A stretch of 64,000 nt of DNA from Pyrenophora tritici-repentis (lineage: Eukaryota; Ascomycota; Dothideomycetes; Pleosporales; Pleosporaceae). The stretch's first letter is position 1; each line of letters starts with the position of its first letter. A model generated the notes under the pieces. The model saw only the letters and a list, made by a program, of their open reading frames with translations. It ran no database searches and was not told where the DNA came from. The stretch spans positions 4,154,001 through 4,218,000 of the forward strand of contig NC_089390.1 in NCBI RefSeq assembly GCF_003171515.1, read 5' to 3'. Positions 25,675-36,353 of this stretch are shown piece after piece. The position numbers were made by a program, and so were the translations under genes.

Positions 25675-27711
25675 ATGTCGATATCAAACAACTCTCACGA
25701 TGTTGAAAAGGACGCTATAGGCACAGAATTTGCACATCTAACAAACAATGTTGTTCAAAGTTTTAGCTGGCAAGATGTCACTGTCACTGTCAATGACCGG
25801 AGCTCGAAAAAACCCATTGATATCTTGTCAAGCGTCAGTGGCATTGTGGAAGCTGGTGAAGTCATGGCCTTGATGGGACCGAGTGGATCTGGAAAGACTA
25901 CCCTACTCAACGTACTTGCCCACCGGGCTGCCATGCCAAAAGCCACAATCCAGCACCATCTCAGCATCAATGACGAACCCACAACTCTAGCCTCATTCCG
26001 AAAGCTGAGCAGCTATGTCGAGCAAGAAGATGCTCTTATCGGTTCTCTTACTGTGAGAGAGACAATGTACTTTGCGGCGCAACTCGCACTTTCAAGGTAT
26101 GTATTCTCTGCGTTTCTCACTCTGCCCCCTGACTGACCTTGGCTCGATAGTTCCATCAACAAAGCAGCCCGAAAAGAGCGCATCTCTAGTCTCCTTGCGT
26201 CATTTGGTCTCCAGAACCAGGCCAACACGTTGATCGGTACGCCGATTCGCAAAGGTGTATCAGGTGGCCAGAAACGTCGCGTCAGTGTAGCCAGCCAGCT
26301 CATCACTAGCCCCAAGATCCTCTTCCTCGACGAGCCAACTAGCGGCTTGGACTCTGCGGCGAGTTACGAGGTAATGAAGTTTGTAAGGGACGTGGCCAAG
26401 AAATATAAGGTTCTTGTCATCGCATCCATCCACCAGCCGTCGACGACGACATTCAAGCTTTTCGATAAGCTCATGTTGCTGAGTAGAGGCAAGGTGGTAT
26501 ACAACGGCGAGGTAAAGAAAGTCAAAAGTTATTTCGCCGGCCTAGGATATGAGGTAAGTCGTCAAGTCAAAACTGAACACAATCCAATTCCAGTTTATCA
26601 ACCGCAAAACATCTATCTGACTTTGCCACAACAAAAGATGCCTCTCTACACCAACCCCGCCGAATTCGTCATCGAACTCGTAAACACAGATTTCTCAGAC
26701 AACATCGATGCGGCATCTACCCGACTCACCCACCTGCACACCTCATGGGTGAACTCCATAGACGCAGCTTCCGTATCAACCGCCATCCGCTCCACGACCA
26801 CGACCACGCACCCCACTCCCGCCCTCCCAGACCACAGCACCAGCGCTAACCCGCTCACGCTACCCCTCACCCTCATGCACCGATCGTTCATAAAATCCTA
26901 CCGCGACGTCGTCGCCTACGGCATCCGCATAGCCATGTACATGGGCTTAGCCATAATGATGGGTACAATCTGGCTGCGCCTCGCACCACTGCAATCAAAC
27001 ATCCAAGCTTTTACCAATGCAATTTTCTTCGGCGGCGCATTCATGTCATTCATGGCCGTTGCGTACATCCCCGCGTTCCTCGAGGACCTGTCCCTCTACC
27101 AAAAGGAACGCGCAAATGGATTATACGGACCCCTCGCTTTTACCATTGCGAATTTCTTTGTGGGGCTGCCGTATCTTTTTCTCATTACTATATTGTTTTC
27201 TGTCGTGAGTTACTGGCTTGGCAATTTCAACCCCACAGCCGAGGGCTTCTGGATGTGGGTGCTGTGGCTTTTCCTCGATTTGCTAGCGGCGGAATCACTG
27301 GTTGTGTTCCTCGCTAGTCTTATCCCCATCTTTGTCGTTGCGCTTGCGGCGACGGCGTTTGCGAATGGGCTCTGGATGTGTGTGAATGGGTTTATGGTGA
27401 GGCCCGAGACGCTGAATCCGTTCTGGCGTTATGTTTTTCACTATATTGATTATCAGGCCTACGTCTTTCGCGGTATGATGGTTAATGAGTTTGGCAGGAG
27501 GGATTATAGCTGTGAGAGGCTGGCTAGTGGGGGGTGTCACTGCTTGTATCCGAGTGGGCTGCAGGAGCAGTGCTTGGTTGAGGGGAAGGCTGTGTTGGGG
27601 GTGTATGGGTTTGGGACGGGTGGACAAGGGAAGTATGTGGGGTTTTTGCTAGTTATTGTGTTTGTTTATCGGGTTTTGGGGTGGGCGGTGCTGTATTTTA
27701 GGAAACACTGA
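25675..27711 (+). CDS. ABCG/WHITE-type half-size ABC transporter
   Basis: Membrane exporter of the ABC-G family in the half-size (one ATPase plus one membrane domain) form. Exons: 25675-26096, 26151-26553 and 26638-27711 give 1,899 nt, 632 aa. The N-terminal nucleotide-binding domain has Walker A GPSGSGKT (residues 68-75), signature VSGGQKRR, Walker B ILFLDEPTSGLDS and the H-loop IASIHQPS. The C-terminal half has about six hydrophobic segments of ABC-2 type (for example IRIAMYMGLAIMMGTIWLRL, FVGLPYLFLITILFSVVSYW) and a Cys-bearing loop before the last segment (YSCERLASGGCHCLYP). The second intron (26554-26637) is 84 bp, a multiple of three, and has no in-frame stop, so it could be retained. 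Substrate unknown; half-transporters must dimerise. Confidence 0.9.
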
Positions 27712-28225
27712 TTGGGGTGATGTTGAATGGGGGGACTTCTTTGTTGTGATTCACGCATGGAGGATTTTATACGTGCAGACTGTTCGATACTTTAGACCTC
27801 TCCGAGATTAAGATTTCTTGTATTCGCCCTTTCTTTTTGTAATAACAGCGCTGAAGAATGCAAGCCGGTCATCCGCGACTACCCATAGTCCTGTAGCAAA
27901 CTGCCAGGCACCTGTCAGACCCGGCGTACATACCTTATTCTTCAGGGAACGACAAACTCTACCGTTGCCGTGTGCGGCCGAGTTGGTAAGTAGTGCAGTG
28001 TAGGTAAGTCTATAATAACCATGCTCGCTGCAGCTGTCGTAGGCTTGCTTTGTCGAGACGTGCGGGCCGAATCTATGATATAAATGGCTGGGGCCTGCCT
28101 ATAGAAACAGGCCCTTCATCCTGTAGATAGGATGTCATGTCATCTACTCAAACCATGTAATACTATTGAAGGCATACATTACTATTAGTTATCCATAACC
28201 TTCGCAAACATAAACTATATATCCA
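27712..28225. other. Intergenic, left edge of the repeat island
   Basis: About 500 bp with no supportable gene, ending at the TA target site of the pogo-like element. Confidence 0.5.
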
Positions 28226-28227
28226 TA

Positions 28228-28282
28228 ACATGGTTGGCAAGCGAGCGGCCCACGCAAGCGAGCGGCCCACCCCACCAACTTT
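28228..28282. repeat. Left terminal inverted repeat of the pogo-like element
   Basis: 55 bp, perfectly inverted with 30027-30081. Contains a tandem 17-bp direct repeat. Confidence 0.95.
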
Positions 28283-28308
28283 CTGCGCCTTGTAAACTCC
28301 TCCCTATC

Positions 28309-29961
28309 ATGGCTCCCCCAATTCAAGCCCCACCAACCTCTTCTGAGGTTAATATACACCTTGCAATCTCAGCTATTAATAGAAGCCAAATTCAGTCTAT
28401 AAGAGATGCTGCGCAGACATTTGAAGTCCCCCGAACGACGCTCCGACGCCGACGCGCTGGTAAGCCTGCGCGCGCAGATTGCCAGCCCAACTCAAGGAAG
28501 CTTACCCAGAGAGAAGAGGAGGTGATTATCAGCCATATACTTCAGCTAGATCAGCGTGGATTTGCGCCTACCTACGCAGCTATACGTGATATGGCTGATA
28601 AGCTGCTAGCTGCGCGCGGCGCTGGCCAGGTTGGGCAGAAGTAGCCAGCCAACTTTGTCAAGCGTACAGACAGTCTTTGGACGTGTTTTAACCAAGCGTA
28701 CGATAGGCAGAGAGCTCTATGTGAGGATCCAGCCCTAATTAGGACCTGGTTTAAGCTTGTAGAGGAGACAAAAGCTAAGTACAGCATCTGCGATGAGGAC
28801 GTCTACAACTTTGATAAAGCTGGCTTTATAATAGGCAAGATTACAACGCAGCTAGTTATAACAGGAGCAGAAAGAAGAGGTAGGCCGAAGACTCTTTAGC
28901 TAGGCAATCGCGAGTAGGTAACGCTGATCGCTGCTATCAGCGCTGCTGGCTGGTCAGTCCCACCGTTCCTCATCTTCGCTGGCCAGTACCACCTATCAGC
29001 CTGGTACGAGGAAGCTGAGATCCCACGCGACTAGGCGATCGCAGTCAGCGACAATGGCTGGACGAATAATGAGCTTAGAGTTGAGTGGCTAAAGCACTTT
29101 AACGCTCACACGCAGGCTCGTAGCATAGGCGCGCGTCGCCTGCTTATTGTTGATGGCCATAAGAGCCACCAATCTCTAGCGTTCCAGGAGCTCTGCAAAG
29201 AGAACAACATCTACACGCTCTGTATGCCACCTCACTCATCCCACCTACTCCAGCCGCTTAATGTTAGCTGCTTCTCGCCATTGAAGCGCGCGTACAGCCG
29301 TGAGGTGGAGAGCCTTATGCGCAACCACATCAACCACATCACTAAGCTAGAGTTTCTGCCAGCATTTAAGATAGCATTCAATCGCGCCTTCACGCCAGCC
29401 AACATCTGCTCAGCCTTCCGCGGCGCAGGCCTTGTTCCTCTACAACCAGAGGCTGTTCTATCAAAGGTAGATGTACAGCTGCGTACACCTACTCCTCCAG
29501 CAGCTCTACCAGAGGCTCCCTAGGTAGCTCAAACGCCGAGCAACGCGCGTGAGCTTAAGGCTCAGTCAAGCCTTATACGTGAGCGCGTGCGCCAGCACAA
29601 GAGCTCATCACCAGCTTCAATTATTATAGCAATTGACTAGCTAAAGAAAGGCGCTGAGGTAATAATGCTCTCTTCTAAGCTAATGCGGGATTAGATCTCT
29701 AGTCTTGAGAAAGCCAACAGCGCAGCGTCAGCGCGTAGGCGGCGCTCTAAAAGGCGTATACAGAAGCATAGAGTACTTACAAAAGGAGCTGGAGAGGATA
29801 TACTGGCTCAAAATAAGGCTGACCAGCAGATTGCTCATAAAGAGCGTCAAGGAGGAGCACGATCAGGCGTCAGCCAGCGGGCTCAAAGGCGCTGCACCAG
29901 GTGCAAGGAGACTGGGCACAACTCACGCACATGCAACACTAATACTATTAATATAGAGTAA
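28309..29961 (+). pseudogene. Pogo/Fot1-type transposase pseudogene (DDE_1, zinc knuckle)
   Basis: One unbroken 551-codon frame apart from seven in-frame TAG codons (28642, 28897, 28915, 29032, 29521, 29638, 29692); there is no frameshift. The N-terminus is a psq/CENP-B-like helix-turn-helix (IRDAAQTFEVPRTTLRRRRA). The DDE core follows: NFDKAGF (first Asp kept), LLIVDGHKSH (second Asp) and SSHLLQPLNVSCFSPLKRAY, where families of this type have Asp at the position now Asn (codon 29260-29262). A C-terminal CCHC zinc knuckle, CTRCKETGHNSRTC, is present. Every TAG can be read as CAG or TGG changed by a CpA to TpA transition on one strand, the RIP signature. Two sites fit Trp in the family (before PANFVKRT and in [12 protein letters not shown]). 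Confidence 0.93.
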
Positions 29962-30026
29962 TCTACTGTATTAATATCTAGCAATAATATTATCGCGTTG
30001 TTGAGATGTATCGCTTTGAAGTTGCA

Positions 30027-30081
30027 AAAGTTGGTGGGGTGGGCCGCTCGCTTGCGTGGGCCGCTCGCTTGCCAACCATGT
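30027..30081. repeat. Right terminal inverted repeat of the pogo-like element
   Basis: 55 bp, perfect inverse of 28228-28282. Confidence 0.95.
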
Positions 30082-30249
30082 TATCAATAGTACCCACAAG
30101 AAGTGTCTACAGAATTTCCGAGGCCCTTAACATCTCCCAGATGCCTAATAACACCCATGTACACAAAACAACCCCATCAAAGCAATCCCGGTCCAAGCCT
30201 AGAGAGAAGACTACTGACATATCCTACAAATCAAAGTATACATAAGCCC

Positions 30250-30580
30250 TATCCCACGGGAACTCCCTAGTCTTCATCCTAACAAAATACCGCTTATCAT
30301 GCTCTGTATGCTTCTCCCACGTGTCGCTCCTGCGGAACCTTGTACTCTCCCTCCTTACCCTCATGCTTAAAGCCAGTCTTGTTCTTAGATTCCTTCAAAC
30401 CTTCCCAGAACTGCGTCAAGGTAAGATCCACGAACTGACTATCCGATAGGGCGAATGTTATCTGAACGTCGCTGAAGTTGGTCCAGCGCGTGAAGTTGAG
30501 CGCACTAGGACCGTCTATACCCTCACAAGTGTAGCTCTGGCTACTATTAACAAGAACACGGAGGCGTATGACGGTTTATA
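30250..30580 (-). pseudogene. Degraded gene fragment, possibly related to the local F-box-like family
   Basis: On the minus strand a protein-like stretch (IRLRVLVNSSQSYTCEG, then TFALSDSQFVDLTLTQFWEG) runs about 75 codons. It then continues in another frame (RRSDTWEKHTEHDKRYFVRM) and ends near 30250, so at least one frameshift or intron separates the parts. There is no start codon. The first part resembles the C-terminal strand found in the neighbouring family members (for example VHYKVHIFSNQPDE at 32 kb). Product unknown. Confidence 0.4.
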
Positions 30581-31034
30581 TATGCCTATCGCGTTTTCGC
30601 AAATACCTAGGTAACAAACATATAACTCTAATTCCTTGTTTTAAGTTAACAGATATAGGTGATCATTTGGTCTAGAATATTCGCAATCATTAAACCATGC
30701 TTGAATGCGGATGCACAACGTCGATTGTTGGATATATACATAGTTTCCGAGTTCGGAATCGCTGTTTGATCGGATTCGGAATGTGTAAAGATTACTTTTT
30801 AGTGTCCCTTCCTAGATCTTATGACAGGTTGTCATCCGGCTGAATTATTAGGTAGATAGGTTTGTGCTGGTGTTGCATACACAAAAAGAGCTCGGTTCTT
30901 AGAAAAGATGGAAAGGCTTGTGGAACAGAAGATTTAGGGAACGATTAAACTTGGAAATGATCGGTTAGAAGAGTAAGGAAATGGGTAATATCTAGGATGT
31001 GGAGAGGCGCGACGATTGGTAGGTAGTAGGCGGG

Positions 31035-31208
31035 CTGTCTAGCAGAGATGTCAACAAGCAAGTCAAGCTGGCTTGATTCTTATCGATTGCAGATCACAGA
31101 CAATATAGAGGCTCGTGCACAGTGGCACGTCCCAGAGAATGGTCTGTGATCTGCAATCGATAAGAATCAAGCCAGCTTGACTTGCTTGTTGACATCTCTG
31201 CTGTCTAG
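31035..31208. repeat. 8-bp target site duplication CTGTCTAG flanking the MITE
   Basis: CTGTCTAG at 31035-31042 is repeated exactly at 31201-31208, immediately outside the palindromic element. Eight bases is the hAT-superfamily duplication length. Confidence 0.93.
31043..31200. mobile_element. 158-bp palindromic hAT-type MITE
   Basis: Two perfect 59-bp inverted arms (31043-31101 and 31142-31200) flank a 40-bp centre, and an exact 8-bp target duplication surrounds the unit. It has no coding capacity. The tips begin CAGAGATGTCAACAAGCAAG and resemble the termini of the two autonomous-type hAT elements in this window (CACAGATGTCAATGAGCAAG at 39065 reading inward; CAGACTTGTCATTAAGCAAA at 61591). 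It is therefore probably a non-autonomous derivative moved by that family. The perfect arms suggest a recent insertion or folding constraint. Confidence 0.93.
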
Positions 31209-31648
31209 ACATCTAGACAGGAGGTTTTTATAGCACATAAATACAAGCATGTGATTTTCTCTTATTAGACCTATTTGTGTCTGTGGTGGTAGGAAGGTCT
31301 TCGTTAACAAGACCATGCGGTTTAGCGTGGAGTACTAACTACCTAATACCGTCATAAGTCAGCAAGACGTTGGCTATAAAAGTGGTCTTAAAGACAGCAC
31401 AGCCTTCCACCACATCGACTACCTTCCATAATATCTCTAATATAAAACACTTCTTATCTTCAATCTCAAATCTTCCAGAACATTATTCAAATCATATCAA
31501 GCGCTCAAACGCGCCCTCTGTGTGCCCCGCAGTTCGATATACCGCATCGTGTCGCGTAATATCTCTAAGAGTCGACACTTAGAAGGCACAGCACTCTCAC
31601 CGTAACTCTATAGACTACTTAACGCACAATCAAAACGCTACTAAAACA

Positions 31649-32434
31649 CATCATACCTTTCAGAAAAACTACGCCACGATAACGGCAAACGATACCTTCT
31701 ACTTCAGCGACCTTCCCAAAGACATTCATCTCATAGTATACGATTACCTTCCTGAATACCATTTATGCCCTCTAATATCCTTCAAAGGAGAGGGTGTGGT
31801 AGAGGGTGTGTAGATTGAAGACTTGCGCCCCCCTACTAGGATGCTCCTACTCAACCATGCCCTACATGATGAGGTCAAGGCCCACTTCGACAAGATCATA
31901 TCGCATATCTCCATTGTATATATGTATGACGTACAAAGTTATTACATTGATAATACAAAGTTACTGTTGGCCGTCCTGGAGAACGTCCATGTCGGCCACC
32001 AATACGACCAGATATATCGCAAAGCACACCCGGAGGCCGCCATCGATGCCCCCCTCGACAACTTCACACGTATAGTTCCAATTCTCAAACTTAAAAAGGA
32101 ATTAGCGAGCCGTTGCAAGGTTCCATGTAAGACGGGCAAAATATTGGCATTCCAGGGATTTGCACCGTATCGAGCTTGTATTTTGAACTTGAGACACAAG
32201 GTACATTACAAAGTACACATCTTTTCAAATCAACCAGATGAACTAGATATACGCGATTTGAAGAAGCACTGGTTCCGAGCACAGCGTGAACCAAATAGAA
32301 CCTTTGGCCAATATGAGTTCACTTTACAGGTATCTATCCTGTGGCAGATTGCGAGCGCAAGCGAAGGGAAAAGAAGCGGGGCTAATATAAGGTGTTTCAT
32401 TCTGAATTATTTGACGGATAAATCCAGAGGTTAA
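31649..32434 (+). pseudogene. F-box-like family member with in-frame stop
   Basis: A frame running from about 31649 to the TAA at 32432-32434 is interrupted once, by TAG at 31811. The N-terminal part has the leucine/proline motif FSDLPKDIHLIVYDYLPEYH, which resembles the F-box-like opening (LPxDIRxMVYDxL) of the intact relative at 34075. The C-terminal part (YRACILNLRHKVHYKVHIFS) matches the family's terminal strand region. No convincing start codon is seen. The TAG could be a TGG or CAG changed by a CpA to TpA transition. Biochemical role unknown; F-box proteins usually act as ubiquitin-ligase adaptors, but here the motif is only suggestive. Confidence 0.55.
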
Positions 32435-34074
32435 TTGATAAGGAAGGTGTATGAAAGTTTCACCAAGTCAGATGTTATGTGTGGAGTGAGACTGGAACGG
32501 TGGAATGCGAGGGAAGAGATTCTGCGTTTTCATAGTTGATGCTGACAGGTCTTACTCGCCGTGGTACAACAGTTCAGGGGATAAGATCAGCAGTAGAGGG
32601 GCAGTCAGTACCGTATCTTAGTGTTGGGACAGCTCATGCTCCGCCGTATCGCATGGTTGGTATGGATACGAGCAGTTCTCTCCGATCGCGAATCTGCTGC
32701 GTCGATGTAATCGTAGTGTTTGAAGTCCTTCTTGTACAGTGCGGAGGCAGGTATGCTGTTCCCCCACAATGCAAGACATCCTAGGTAGCCAAGAGTTACA
32801 TCCGACAACTATTTCGCAGCGTCTTTACAGCTTTCCCCTTGTGTTGTCGAGAAGATCTCTCGGACAAGCTTGACGCTTTCTTCGGCTTACCTGTTATCTC
32901 GGCCCCAACCTCGGACCTCATGTCGTCCTGCTACCACGTGCGATCCACATTGAAGCGATCTGCGCATCACCTTACAGTCATTCATTCCACACTGCTTGCA
33001 TTTTCCTGTTCCTTGAAAAGATTCACCAGCCACGATTTCTAGTGTACAAGAGGCGGTCCAATTGTATACCTAGAGACGATCTTTCGGCCTAATAATGTTG
33101 GATCTGTCGGATCACAGATATCAACGATATCTGAGCCACGCGATTGGCCGCACGGATCTCGGTCACGCGAGCAGGCGCACTGATCGCGGCGTCCGAGCAG
33201 CGCTCAGACCAGACCTCCTATATCTAGCTCTTCCATAGTTCTCCTTCGCAAGACAATCAATCAGAACCATCACCGAACAGAATGCATTCCTAGTTATCGT
33301 TATTTCCTTTCAGCACTAGTGCTATAGCCCTACCAACAGGATCTATCCTTTCAAGGTTAATTAATCATTGCCACATTTATATCTCAAAGTTGCGGCGGTA
33401 TGAGAGATGCGGTTAGTGCTAAGAGGTGATAAGCTGACAAGGCCCTTCTGGCCCCTCCCTCTTTCCCTCCTCTCAGTGAACGCTTACATTCTAGTCCGAT
33501 CATGACTTCAGCATCAATTTGACATATTCTTTTTGAATCTTCGAAACCTAGTTTCTAATCAACCGTATATGCTATCTTTTCTATGTACTACAAAACCTTT
33601 CTAAGGAGATGCGTTTCTCATCCTATCTCCACTGTAGGCAACATATCATGATCTATTGGATCATCGTATGCAACATAACGATGAATCCAACTCTTAACAT
33701 ACTTATTCTAAATACATGATGTTTTTCGAATTTTCTAAGAACGTCATTGGCTCACAATGTCACGTTCTATGGTAGTGTTTTGGTTCAATATGTAGAAAAA
33801 ACAGTGATCTGACACGTGAATTGCAATACATTGTTTGATTGTGGTGAAAGCACATGAAATTGCGGAGGTAAAGTAAGAGTGAAAAAGCTCAATAGAGCTT
33901 CTTCACTGAGATTATCGTAGAAGCGATATGTTAGTGAATAACATGGTAAAGCGCCGTGCCCTTGGAGGGTGGATATTATGAATCGTTATTGCATAGGGAA
34001 AAAGCTTACTTGCTTATACTTCCACCCCAGTTCTCACACCCACACAACTCGGAGATCAGAACTAAACTCACACC
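32435..34074. other. AT-leaning non-coding stretch
   Basis: About 1.6 kb with only short chance frames. From about 33.2 to 34.0 kb the sequence is visibly AT-rich, as expected of an old repeat or RIP-affected spacer. No terminal repeats were found. Confidence 0.45.
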
Positions 34075-34896
34075 ATGATTTACTGCATCATCAAAGGTAT
34101 TCAAGATTTGACCTTTGGGGCAACCCGGAAGACGTCCACAGACTCGACTGCAGCAGTCAAAGGAGGAGACTCGACTAATGTTGGAATCACCACCAATTCC
34201 AGCTCATTCCTTGATCTCCCTCATGACATCCGCCGCATGGTGTATGACATTCTCCCTGAACCAACCTTCCACAATCTGTCATTCCCCGGCGGCTACATGG
34301 CCTGCAGTGACTACACCCAAGTCTCCAACCTCCGGCAAACGAGCCAGTATCTCAACCAGGAAGCCGGAGTATACCTCGACATCCAGCGCGCCATATTACT
34401 ATCCCGCAGCGACCTTGTCATTGCCGTGAAGCCAACCCCAGGCATTACTTCTACTGGGAGCATTCCAGCCCATCTAGACAACAATGATCTCACACTTAAC
34501 CTGCTTAATAGGCTCCTTACTGTCCTATCAGAAGCACAAAATCCCAACATCACAGACTACACCACTGCCACCACCGCCCTCGACCGACTCACCTTTTCTT
34601 ACCTAGAGGAACTCCTGTTGTTGTTGGTCTACTATTTGAACAAGAACAACGGCCTTAGCCTAGGACTCGCCGAACTTACCGAAGACTTAAAAGCCGCGCT
34701 CAGCAATATGTTGCTTCAGCTCCGTCAAAACGCAAAAGTCCAGATCCGATGGTACGTAGACCGGGATGACCTAGATACACGTTTCCATACCTGGGCTAAT
34801 ACACAGTTTCTTCCAAGACATGCGAGGGATCATTGCAAGAATCTGGATTATCAGATGGTTGTCATGGTAAAGGATGAGGCTACTGTAACAGGCTGA
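34075..34896 (+). CDS. F-box-like hypothetical protein (intact family member)
   Basis: 273-aa single-exon frame starting at ATG 34075 (MIYCIIKGIQDLTFGATRK). Residues about 44-60 (SSFLDLPHDIRRMVYDILPE) look like the first helices of an F-box or F-box-like domain, as in many short secondary-compartment proteins of Pleosporales. The rest is unrecognised. A C-terminal segment (AKVQIRWYVDRDDL...YQMVVMVKDEA) is shared with the broken relative at 35549-35916 (ARVELRILVCERGF...LQMNIVVVADSD). It sits between transposons in gene-poor DNA. No signal peptide or membrane segment is apparent. Whether it is expressed is unknown. Confidence 0.6.
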   Translation: MIYCIIKGIQDLTFGATRKTSTDSTAAVKGGDSTNVGITTNSSSFLDLPHDIRRMVYDILPEPTFHNLSFPGGYMACSDYTQVSNLRQTSQYLNQEAGVYLDIQRAILLSRSDLVIAVKPTPGITSTGSIPAHLDNNDLTLNLLNRLLTVLSEAQNPNITDYTTATTALDRLTFSYLEELLLLLVYYLNKNNGLSLGLAELTEDLKAALSNMLLQLRQNAKVQIRWYVDRDDLDTRFHTWANTQFLPRHARDHCKNLDYQMVVMVKDEATVTG

Positions 34897-35548
34897 GCCT
34901 ATTACATGCGCTACGCTGTGTGCGTAGCTGTCGTCATGCGATTCCTTCGAGATACATCTATAGGTTTCTGTCATCATCCATCTAATTCTACTTCGGCCCA
35001 TCTTCGGTCCGCTCCTGTATTTATGTACAGCTAGCATCCTTTTGTAGCTCTTTGTCAAATCCACTCTGTTACAAGGCATCTCTTGATCAGTCATCTGTGT
35101 ATCGTCATCGATACAGCCGCTGGGGTCTAGCCCCTTACAGCTACGCGCGCTAGTTTCGAGGCATATCATAGAATGATGATTCGGCCTTCTGCGCTTATCT
35201 ATCTAGTTTTGTATGAGACAGCGAGCGTGGAGGAGACGGCGCGGATGTTCAAGTTGAGGTGGTGGGATAGGCTGTGCGGTGTGTTGAAGAGAGCAATGTA
35301 AGTTGCGATGAGGAAGGTGTTGTAGATTCGGGAACGAATATTTGTTTCTAGTTATCTTGTAGTTGGAAATGTAGATTCTTCGACTAAATATCGTCATGCT
35401 GAGTTGTTGCTGTATGATTTTGTAACGAAGAAGCTAGGATGAACGGAATGGTGATCGCTGAGCTGGACGAGGTCAGCTACTGGATTCTGTTGAGATGGCG
35501 CAAACCCAGTCTTTTGGGTTGTTTTCCTGAGTCATAGAAGATCATCCT
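34897..35548. other. Non-coding spacer in the repeat island
   Basis: About 650 bp without supportable genes or repeats, between two members of the F-box-like family in opposite orientation. Confidence 0.45.
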
Positions 35549-35916
35549 CTATGGATTTCGCATGTGATCTAACTCTATTGGCGAAGCTGTTCTGGAGGCG
35601 TGCTGCTCCTGCAACACTATGCTTCCCCGTGTAGAATCACTATCGGCAACTACAACAATGTTCATTTGAAGTCTTTTTCCAGTGATAGGTGACAGATTTG
35701 GGTTGCCCTGGCGCGTTAGAGCCTCGAAGCCTCGTTCGCAGACCAGAATCCGCAATTCAACGCGAGCATTTCGACGAACTTTCTTCATGGCGTATTCCAA
35801 GTACTGATAGAGCAGCTGTTTCGACTTGTCCATATCATTTGTTTCCTCATGAAAGGGTTTCAAACAGCTGCCAGGTGGAAGGCAACAAATCCTGCGTAAC
35901 AAGTGCTGTCGTGATA

Positions 35917-35924
35917 GGGACAGG
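35917..35924. repeat. Left 8-bp target site duplication (GGGACAGG) of the hAT element
   Basis: Exact match to 39066-39073 on the other side of the 3,141-bp element. Confidence 0.93.
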
Positions 35925-35963
35925 CATACTTGTCAACGAGCGAGCCGGCTCGCTCAGCTCGCT

Positions 35964-35988
35964 CGGCTTGGACGTTTTGACCAAGCCG
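35964..35988. repeat. Subterminal hairpin in the hAT element
   Basis: CGGCTTGG and CCAAGCCG form an 8-bp stem with a 9-nt loop. A similar GCTTGG..CCAAGC hairpin occurs at 61807-61839 in the second hAT element. Confidence 0.75.
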
Positions 35989-36353
35989 AATGAGCTGAGC
36001 GCGCAGTGCGCGCTTGCAAGCCGAGCGAGCTTAGGGATAGGCGCTCGCTCAGTCAGCTTGCTTAGCTTGGTTGGATGGAGCGGTTGGAAACTTGGGGCTG
36101 AAGGACTTGGTGGAGGGGCAATCTCACGATGATTTTTAGGTGTAGTGCGTAAGTTCGAAACCTAGTTATAACCTAAAATACACTCTTTTTTGCTATATTT
36201 CTAGCAAATAAGCTACTAAACTTCCGGCTAACGGCCTGGCAACAATATTCTCCTTCTGCGACACTTCACTTACTACTTATCACCCACCACACTCACCTAT
36301 ACTCCACCAACGCGTCTCTATTTGCAGCTATTATCTACCTCGCCGTTGCTATA

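Larger units (their letters stand above)
28228..30081 (+). mobile_element. Pogo/Fot1-like DNA transposon (complete, inactivated)
   Basis: A 1,854-bp Tc1/mariner-superfamily element of the fungal pogo/Fot1 type. Both ends begin ACATGGTTGGCAAGCGAGCG, and the terminal inverted repeats are identical over 55 bp (28228-28282 and 30027-30081). Each repeat contains two tandem copies of a 17-bp unit, GCAAGCGAGCGGCCCAC. The element is flanked by TA on both sides (28226-28227 and 30082-30083), the target duplication of this superfamily. The single transposase frame is described separately. Confidence 0.95.

Noticed and set aside
29705..29956. An 83-codon frame at the pogo 3' end
   Set aside because: It is in a different frame from the transposase, whose own frame continues to the zinc knuckle and stop at 29961.
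28309..29961. Recoding of TAG as an amino acid, since all seven pogo stops are TAG
   Set aside because: Host genes in the window end with TAG as well as TAA and TGA, and the second hAT copy uses CAG and TGG at the matching places, so RIP-type mutation is the simpler reading.
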